From contig JADKFV010000028.1 of the NCBI GenBank assembly GCA_016717325.1, positions 32,062 to 96,061 on the forward strand: a stretch of DNA of 64,000 nucleotides, read 5' to 3'. The notes beneath the pieces were generated by a model, which was not told the origin of the DNA, ran no database searches, and saw only the letters and a program-made list of their open reading frames with translations. The stretch comes from Bacteroidota bacterium. GTDB lineage: Bacteria > Bacteroidota > Bacteroidia > AKYH767-A > OLB10. Below, one piece after another: positions 58,503 through 64,000 of this stretch; position 1 is the first letter of the stretch, and each line of letters opens with the position of its first letter. The position numbers and the translations under genes are program-made.

Positions 58503-59345
58503 TCAAAACCCGGCCATATAATCATCGGCATGCAATACAATAATTGGCAACTTGGTGTGCAATAAAATTTGACTGGATAAACTTGGGTCGTATATGGCCT
58601 GAATAACATTGCGATGGCGGTGGTAAATAACAAGGCATGCTGCAAGGTGCTTGCGTAAAAAATATTCTACACCACTTGCTATCGAAACATCGGTGCATAC
58701 ATATCCCGATTTTTTTGGATAGGGCACAAATTCTTTTATTTTCTTCGACACTACTTTCAACATCTCCTCATCTTTTTCATCGGCAATACTGTGCACGTAT
58801 AAATACATCAACTCGCTGTTGAATTTTTTTGCCAGCGGAAACAACTCTCTGGTATGCGTAAGATTTTCTTCGCTCAAGTCGGTAGCACAAACTATTTTAT
58901 CAAGTTTTGCAAATCGTGCTTTTTCGGGAATAAGCATCACTGCGCAATGTGCCTGCTTAGCCACGCGCAAGGCATTGCTGCCAATAAATAATCGTGCGGC
59001 CGCACCTGTACCGGTGGCTCCCATCACTATTATACTTACCTTCTTCTCCATTGCAATTTCAATGGTGCGTGCCGATGGCAAACCGGGTTGCAATATCATT
59101 TCTACTTCGGCATCGTCACCAAAATATTTCTTTTTAAACGATCGCAATTTGTTGGCTGCGGCATCGTGAATGTATTTGTAATCGAGTTGTGCCGTGAATG
59201 GTGCTATATCGCCATATATAAATGGTGTTTCGAAAGTGTGAAGCAATATTATTTTTGCCTTCAGCACTTTGTTCATTGCCAATACATAGCGTATAGCATT
59301 TTTCGAATTATTTGAAAAATCAACAGGACACAGAATAGTATTCAT
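58503..59345 (-). CDS. tandem universal stress protein
   Basis: Two UspA domains in 280 residues. Domain 1 (1-145): ILCPVDFSNNSKNAIRYVLA at the start and the ATP-binding motif G-x2-G-x9-G-S in GATGTGAAARLFIGSNALR. Domain 2 (about 150-280): IVCATDLSEENLTH, but its C-terminal part (HRNVIQAIYDPSLSSQILLH) lacks a clear G-x2-G-x9-G, so only the first is likely to bind ATP. Such proteins rise under oxygen limitation and stationary phase. A perfect TGATATATATCA sits 75 bp before the start, suggesting CRP/FNR-family control. Intact. Confidence 0.88.
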   Translation of the reverse strand: MNTILCPVDFSNNSKNAIRYVLAMNKVLKAKIILLHTFETPFIYGDIAPFTAQLDYKYIHDAAANKLRSFKKKYFGDDAEVEMILQPGLPSARTIEIAMEKKVSIIVMGATGTGAAARLFIGSNALRVAKQAHCAVMLIPEKARFAKLDKIVCATDLSEENLTHTRELFPLAKKFNSELMYLYVHSIADEKDEEMLKVVSKKIKEFVPYPKKSGYVCTDVSIASGVEYFLRKHLAACLVIYHRHRNVIQAIYDPSLSSQILLHTKLPIIVLHADDYMAGF

Positions 59346-59419
59346 CTTAATAAATTTTTATTTGCCCAAAATTATTCCTATTTCGAAATTAAAGATGTGA
59401 CATTAGTCATTCAATAAGA

Positions 59420-59431
59420 TGATATATATCA
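59420..59431 (-). promoter_or_regulatory. putative CRP/FNR-family site before usp
   Basis: TGATATATATCA, a perfect palindrome (extended ATGATATATATCAT), fits the TGA-N6-TCA core of CRP/FNR-type sites and lies 74 nt before the usp ATG. Confidence 0.4.
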
Positions 59432-59788
59432 TAAAAATTTTTATGTGATGGAATGCTCATCATAGAAGTACAACACAAAAAAAAATAACGATATGAATTA
59501 CATTTTAAATTCGAAAGGCGAAAAACAGATTTATTTTTATTGTACCAACCCTGCACATAGCCTTTTGCATTTTACTAAATTACAATAACAATTTTTGGAG
59601 TGGCCCTATGCATTCATCATTGCCAAAGCATTTGCTTGTAAACAGCCTCATGATTAAGCCGCCAATTATTTTGTCGATGCCATCAAACACGTATTTGCAT
59701 TTTAGCTTCAAATATTTCAACTTCAAAAAAGCATATTTGAAAAAAATAAAAATCAATAACCAATGTTTTTAAACACAAACCATTTATA

Positions 59789-59800
59789 TGATAATTGTCA
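59789..59800 (+). promoter_or_regulatory. putative CRP/FNR-family site before tnaA
   Basis: TGATAATTGTCA has the TGA-N6-TCA core, near-palindromic as ATGATAATTGTCAT, and ends 73 nt before the tnaA ATG. A near-consensus -7 box (TTCTTTTG, one mismatch, 59824-59831) lies downstream. Confidence 0.4.
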
Positions 59801-59873
59801 TGTTCTTATTTGATTAGTTGAACTTCTTTTGCAGCCAAAATATTAAACAAAATTATTTCATAAATATAAAGCC

Positions 59874-61253
59874 ATGGAATTTAAAACAATTATAGAACCG
59901 TTTCGCATTAAAACGGTGGAGCCAATTACCATGAGCACGGTGAGCGAGCGCGAAGCTTTTTTAAAACAAGCCCACTACAATCCTTTCCTCTTAAAATCGG
60001 ACCAGGTAATAATAGACTTCTTAACCGACAGCGGCACATCGGCCATGAGCAACAATCAATGGGCAGCCATTATGCAGGGCGATGAATCGTATGCAGGTGC
60101 ACGAAGCTGGGATAAATTTGAAAAGGCTGTAAACGATTTAACAGGCATGCCATATATTTTACCCACACATCAGGGGCGCGCAGGCGAACGAATATTGTAT
60201 AGTCACATTGGTGGTAAAGGGAAAATATTTCTTAGCAATACGCACTTCGATACTACGCGTGCAAACATAGAGTACAGTGGTGCCACCGCAATCGACATAC
60301 CCATCGAACAAGCAAAAGATTATGCTTCAGATTATCCTTTCAAGGGTAACCTCGATACATTAAAATTAAAAAATCATATTGATACGCATGGCGCAAAAAA
60401 TATTGCCGCAGTAATTTTAACCGTAACAAACAACAGTGGTGGCGGCCAGCCTGTAAGCATGCAAAATGCTAAAGACGTAAGTGCAATATGCAAACAACAC
60501 CAGATACTTTTTGTGCTCGATTGTTGCCGCATTGCAGAGAACAGTTATTTCATACACGAAAAAGAAAAAGCCTATTCGCAACTCTCCTATCGTGCTATTG
60601 CGCAAGAAATGTTTTCGCTTGCCGATGGTTGCATCATGAGTGCAAAAAAAGACGCACTGGTAAACATGGGCGGATTTCTTGCATTGCGTAACAAAGAACT
60701 ATCAGATGCATGCATGCAATTATTAATTATTACCGAAGGCTTTACAACTTACGGTGGTCTGTCGGGGCGCGATATGGAAGCCATTGCAGTTGGTTTGCAG
60801 GAAGTATTCGAGCCCGATTATTTGAACTACAGAATTAAGAGTACAAAATATTTGGGCGAGAAAATTTTGAAAAAAGGGGTGCCAATTATTTATCCTGTGG
60901 GTGGTCATGCAGTATACGTTGATGCCAAAAAATTATACCATCACATTCCTGTTCATCAATATCCGGGGCAGGCACTCGTGTGCGAACTTTACAAAATCGG
61001 GGGTATTCGCAGCTGCGAAATTGGCTCGGTCATGTTTGGTAAATATGATGATGCCGGCAACCTTATACCCGCCCCGCTCGAACTTGTGCGCCTGGCCATT
61101 CCACGCAGGGTATACACACAATCGCACATCGATTATGTGGTAGAAGTGTTTGACGAAGTGATACGGACAAAACAAAACGTAAAAGGAATTCGCATAACAA
61201 AAGAGCCAAAATTTTTACGCCATTTTACCGCACACTTCCAACCTGTGAATTAA
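59874..61253 (+). CDS. tnaA: tryptophanase (tryptophan indole-lyase)
   Basis: PLP enzyme of 459 residues that splits tryptophan to indole, pyruvate and ammonia. EPFRIKTVEP near the N terminus, DFLTDSGTSAMS, PTHQGRAGERIL, TVTNNSGGGQPVS and Lys259 in SAKKDALVNMGG (PLP Lys). The near relative tyrosine phenol-lyase is excluded by two positions: Asp126 in FDTT (Thr in the lyase) and Ile383 in RSCEIG (Arg in the lyase), both as in tryptophanases. The length and C terminus (LRHFTAHF) are normal. Intact. No permease or TnaC-like leader is adjacent. A CRP/FNR-type site upstream suggests control by carbon or oxygen supply. Confidence 0.92.
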   Translation: MEFKTIIEPFRIKTVEPITMSTVSEREAFLKQAHYNPFLLKSDQVIIDFLTDSGTSAMSNNQWAAIMQGDESYAGARSWDKFEKAVNDLTGMPYILPTHQGRAGERILYSHIGGKGKIFLSNTHFDTTRANIEYSGATAIDIPIEQAKDYASDYPFKGNLDTLKLKNHIDTHGAKNIAAVILTVTNNSGGGQPVSMQNAKDVSAICKQHQILFVLDCCRIAENSYFIHEKEKAYSQLSYRAIAQEMFSLADGCIMSAKKDALVNMGGFLALRNKELSDACMQLLIITEGFTTYGGLSGRDMEAIAVGLQEVFEPDYLNYRIKSTKYLGEKILKKGVPIIYPVGGHAVYVDAKKLYHHIPVHQYPGQALVCELYKIGGIRSCEIGSVMFGKYDDAGNLIPAPLELVRLAIPRRVYTQSHIDYVVEVFDEVIRTKQNVKGIRITKEPKFLRHFTAHFQPVN

Positions 61254-61302
61254 AATTTATGCGTACAATTTAGTTTGCACAAAAAGTATTTGCGGCAATT
61301 TT

Positions 61303-62034
61303 CTAAAACTTATGTTCTAAATAAAGTGGCAACATTGCGCGCCATGTTGGCCAGTCGTGTTTCCATTCGTGATCCCAAATATCTAAATCGTAAGTGATGC
61401 CCTTATTGTACAACACACCGGCAAATTTTTCGGATGCGGCAGGGTCTTCATACGAACCACGGCCCGAAAGAATATGGATGTGTTTGCTTTTTCTTATTTG
61501 CTCCAGTATACCATCATCGGAAAGGTTGGGTAAGTAATGCATTGGCGAGTTGAAATAAACCTGATCGTCATAAAATCCTTTTGTGTATTCCGATAAATCA
61601 TACACACCACTCATGGCAATTACGCCATCGATAAGGTCGGGGCGCTTTAAAAAAAGATTCATGCTATGCAACGCACCGAACGATGCACCGCTCAATATAA
61701 TGGGTGTTTCGGCCGATGTTACTTTTTTTATATATGGCAAAACCTCGTTAAAAATATACTCGTTAAACTGATTGTGACGAATGGCTTTATGCGATGCATC
61801 CATATTATTGTTGAGCCAACTTTCGTTGTTGATACTATTGACCGAAAACACCCGAACCTTACCACTGTTAATCCATGGCGCAAGCACATCCATCATTTGA
61901 AAGCGCTCATACTCCAGGTAATCGGCCGCGGCAGTGGGCACAAATAAAAGTGCAAAACCATAATTACCATACGATACTATGGGCATTTCTTTTTGCAATG
62001 CCGGACTGTACCAACTGTTTAGTTCTCTTATCAT
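61303..62034 (-). CDS. alpha/beta hydrolase, esterase family
   Basis: Protein of 243 residues from the ATG at 62034 (MIRELNSWYSPALQKEMPIV); 65 in-frame codons further upstream are hydrophobic and AT-biased and look non-coding. The esterase D/YbbA-like family shows the nucleophile elbow SGASFGALHS, the oxyanion region PIVSYGNYGFALLF, and a C-terminal HEWKHDWPTWRAML with the likely catalytic His. Cytosolic, as no signal peptide is seen. Substrate unknown; such proteins include S-formylglutathione hydrolases and enterochelin-type esterases. Convergent with tnaA, intact. Confidence 0.8.
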   Translation of the reverse strand: MIRELNSWYSPALQKEMPIVSYGNYGFALLFVPTAAADYLEYERFQMMDVLAPWINSGKVRVFSVNSINNESWLNNNMDASHKAIRHNQFNEYIFNEVLPYIKKVTSAETPIILSGASFGALHSMNLFLKRPDLIDGVIAMSGVYDLSEYTKGFYDDQVYFNSPMHYLPNLSDDGILEQIRKSKHIHILSGRGSYEDPAASEKFAGVLYNKGITYDLDIWDHEWKHDWPTWRAMLPLYLEHKF

Positions 62035-62286
62035 ATTATTTCTTTTTAAAGATTTTGTATACAACAAATATGAGCAAAAACTATTACAAAATACAAAGTC
62101 GAAAAAAAAATAAAAATATACTCCACAGCACGAACGGCTATTATGCAAGGCTAACGTTTTAAAAAAGTTTTGAAACGTAAGTGAATCATATAGCCACTGT
62201 GAAAGATATTTTTCGCAAAACATATCCACACCATTTATTTATACCAAAGTTAGCAGGTTTTTGAAAAATAATTGCTTACTTCTGGC

Positions 62287-62340
62287 AATGCCGAACAACT
62301 TCACACGAAAAATTTTCCAAAACCTAAGTTGTTTCGGTAA
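62287..62340. repeat. 54-bp hairpin repeat, copy 2
   Basis: Same left arm (CGAACAACTTCAC) and right arm (TTTTCCAAAACCTAAGTT then GTTTCGGTA) as the element at 15552, with a different 8-9 bp centre (ACGAAAAAT here against TAGCTTGTT). The inverted outer words can pair. It lies about 240 bp before the recombinase gene. Confidence 0.8.
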
Positions 62341-62356
62341 ACCATAATACAAATGT

Positions 62357-62539
62357 TTGAAGCGGAACATTTTTTCTTTTTTCAAACGGCCGGTCCCGCT
62401 TTCCGCTTTTATGTATGCCATTGTTTTTTTATTTTTTATTGGCATGGCATACGATAACCGCTACAATCAGGGCTATGGGCATGGGGTTACGGCTTTGTGG
62501 GTTGGTTATTCCAAATTGCTAAATCACCATCCGATTTAA
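62357..62539 (+). CDS. possible small membrane protein, 60 aa
   Basis: Frame from a TTG at 62357 (MKRNIFSFFKRPVPLSAFMY) with one hydrophobic helix (AIVFLFFIGMAY) and a Gly/Tyr-rich tail. An internal ATG at 62411 would give 42 residues. The composition is protein-like, but I know no family and no ribosome-binding signal decides the start. It lies between the hairpin repeat and the recombinase. Confidence 0.3.
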   Translation: MKRNIFSFFKRPVPLSAFMYAIVFLFFIGMAYDNRYNQGYGHGVTALWVGYSKLLNHHPI

Positions 62540-62576
62540 TTTTTTATTTTTGAAAAAAAAAGAAAACTATATCATA

Positions 62577-64000
62577 ATGAAATGGAAAGCACAAATAATT
62601 GAACACCGAAACCAATCACGGATAGCTATATATTTCGACAAAGACCCTGATGCTATTGCAAGGATTAAAAAACTGCCCGATGCAAAATGGAGCCAAACAT
62701 GCAAGGCCTGGCACCTGCCCAATAACGAAGAAAACAGACTAAGATTTAAATTAGCCGATAACCATGCAGCACCCAAACATGTAGAAAAAGAAAACGAAAT
62801 AAACATGCCCATTGCCATACCACAAACTATTGTAAACCTTAATGAACTTAACTGCGATGCTGCATCACCAATAATGCAAACAGGTGTACACATACAGGTT
62901 ATGGATAAAAAAATAATAATCAAGCTGCCAAAAAATGATGACGATACTAAATTTATTATTTCGTTGAGATATAGTTTGTGGCACAAAAAGTTATTGCATT
63001 GGGTAGTACCCAATTATGGCAACAATCTGCAACGTATAAAAATACATTTTGGTAATCGCATTGCTACGCGGCAAATAAAAACCAACACCAATGAAAGCAC
63101 AATTGATAATGCAGCTGCTACAAAAACAGACTCTAAAAATTTGCAACTGCAGTTTACAAAAGTATCGCTGAGTGAAGCGTGCATACTAAAAGTGGATAAG
63201 TACATACTTTGGTTGAAATCGAAAAGATATAGTGACAGCACAATAAAAGTATATACCGAGGCATTAACCACCTTTTTAAAATATTATAGTAATAAAGCTG
63301 TGCATGAAATAAATAACCAAGATGTAATTATGTTTAATAACGATTATATTTTGAAATACAACTTATCGGCATCGTACCAAAACCAAGTAGTAAATGCCAT
63401 AAAATTGTTCTTTCGAACTATTGAAAACAGAAACCTTAACATCGATATTATTCACAGGCCAAAGAAAGCCGACAAGTTGCCCAATGTGCTGAGCAAAGAT
63501 GAGGTGAAAGCAATACTGGAAGCACCCACCAATATGAAACACAAAATAATGCTCTCGCTCATATATGCATGTGGATTGCGTTGTGGTGAATTGCTCAACT
63601 TGCTGCCCCAACATATCGACTCGAAAAGAAATATTATTTTGATTCAAAATGCCAAAGGAAAAAAAGATAGAATTGTGCCGCTCAGTCCTAAAATTTTAAT
63701 ACTGCTACGTGAATATTTCAATAAGTACAAACCTGTAACCTATTTATTTGAAGGCCAAATAACCGGAACTAAATATGATGCACGCAGCTTGCAACAAGTA
63801 TTAAAACAATCCTTAGTGAAAGCAAATATATCCAAGCCCGTTACTTTGCATTGGCTGCGCCATAGTTTTGCTACACACTTGCTCGAAGGTGGCACCGACC
63901 TACGTTATATACAAGAACTACTAGGCCATAGCAGCAGCCGAACCACAGAAATATATACACATGTAAGTACCAAATCGATACAAAATATTATTTCACCCTT
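62577..64000 (+). CDS. tyrosine recombinase/integrase, runs past the window end
   Basis: Open from ATG 62577 to the end, at least 474 residues. The C-terminal catalytic domain has all main residues: Arg in ACGLRCGELLNLL, Lys in NAKGKKDRIVPLS, H-x-x-R in TLHWLRHSFATHLLEGG, His in QELLGHSSSRTTEIY and the nucleophile Tyr in EIYTHVS. A SAM-like core-binding domain precedes it (about 195-300; WLKSKRYSDSTIKVYTEAL). The first ~165 residues contain two weakly similar arm modules (about 12-50, KLPDAKWSQTCKAWHLP, and about 103-150, LWHKKLLHWVVP). This style is common in Bacteroidota chromosomal integrases. It could mark an element to the right of the window. Confidence 0.88.
   Translation, partial: MKWKAQIIEHRNQSRIAIYFDKDPDAIARIKKLPDAKWSQTCKAWHLPNNEENRLRFKLADNHAAPKHVEKENEINMPIAIPQTIVNLNELNCDAASPIMQTGVHIQVMDKKIIIKLPKNDDDTKFIISLRYSLWHKKLLHWVVPNYGNNLQRIKIHFGNRIATRQIKTNTNESTIDNAAATKTDSKNLQLQFTKVSLSEACILKVDKYILWLKSKRYSDSTIKVYTEALTTFLKYYSNKAVHEINNQDVIMFNNDYILKYNLSASYQNQVVNAIKLFFRTIENRNLNIDIIHRPKKADKLPNVLSKDEVKAILEAPTNMKHKIMLSLIYACGLRCGELLNLLPQHIDSKRNIILIQNAKGKKDRIVPLSPKILILLREYFNKYKPVTYLFEGQITGTKYDARSLQQVLKQSLVKANISKPVTLHWLRHSFATHLLEGGTDLRYIQELLGHSSSRTTEIYTHVSTKSIQNIISP

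Larger units (their letters stand above)
59346..59873. other. divergent regulatory region between usp and tnaA
   Basis: A 528-bp spacer with a CRP/FNR-type dyad near each end (59420-59431 and 59789-59800). A 31-codon frame at 59494-59589 looks like chance. I find no Trp-containing leader peptide of TnaC type upstream of the tryptophanase gene. Confidence 0.55.

Noticed and set aside
59494..59589. 31-codon frame that might be a tnaC-like leader
   Set aside because: Contains no tryptophan and no Pro-stop end, lies 280 bp before tnaA, so it lacks all TnaC features.
62035..62229. 65-residue N-terminal extension of the esterase
   Set aside because: The extension is Phe/Cys-rich and AT-biased; the conserved fold begins at the ATG at 62034.

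Overview
The window comes from a Bacteroidota chromosome, probably near Chitinophagales/Sphingobacteriia. The DNA is AT-rich. At least five secreted proteins end in type IX secretion (T9SS) sorting domains. There is a PorE-like OmpA protein, several TAnnTTTG promoter boxes, and the lipid A/LPS genes lpxH and kdsA. I see no rRNA, tRNA or CRISPR array. Layout. 1-28.5 kb is a housekeeping and envelope region: lpxH (cut by the window edge), an M1 aminopeptidase, rdgB, kdsA, a small lipoprotein with a TMTC-like membrane/TPR protein, a duplicated DUF2061 protein, lolD, folD, ferritin, DUF2752 and TM2 proteins, a DEDDh exonuclease, asnB, a serine hydrolase, and a PorE-like protein followed by a 1342-residue PKD protein. 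T9SS cargo is scattered through it. 28.6-58.2 kb is a large surface-glycan locus. Its left part (28.6-38.3 kb) encodes what looks like a full legionaminic-acid-type nonulosonic acid pathway: NeuB, NeuC, a badly broken NeuD-type acetyltransferase, a CBS/nucleotidyltransferase of PtmE type, an oxidoreductase-cytidylyltransferase fusion, a class III aminotransferase with a cysteine cluster, an SDR, LegB and LegC. A candidate transferase and a Wzx flippase follow. Two minus-strand blocks of glycosyltransferases and methyltransferases (40.9-45.0 and 49.7-54.4 kb) flank a decayed plus-strand block (45.3-49.7 kb) with a GT-C protein, a DprE1/DprE2-like pair, a GT2 and an FkbM methyltransferase. A second flippase, a GNAT-like protein and a polysaccharide deacetylase close the locus. 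58.5-64 kb holds a tandem universal stress protein and a tryptophanase, each with a CRP/FNR-type TGA-N6-TCA site about 75 bp upstream, then an esterase and a tyrosine recombinase that runs off the window. Many otherwise well-conserved genes are split by one-base indels, often in A or T runs. They are densest at 28.6-36.3 and 46.6-49.7 kb, where two genes (legC, dprE1-like) also lack internal segments. Sequencing or assembly error and genuine decay of a variable glycan locus cannot be separated from this sequence alone, so I describe each broken gene as one unit and state where the frame changes. The least ordinary points are the oxidoreductase-cytidylyltransferase fusion, the cysteine-cluster aminotransferase, the DprE1/DprE2-like pair in a Bacteroidota glycan locus, a duplicated asnB 3' end that looks like an integration or recombination scar, and a 54-bp hairpin repeat with conserved arms and a variable centre found at 15.55 and 62.29 kb.
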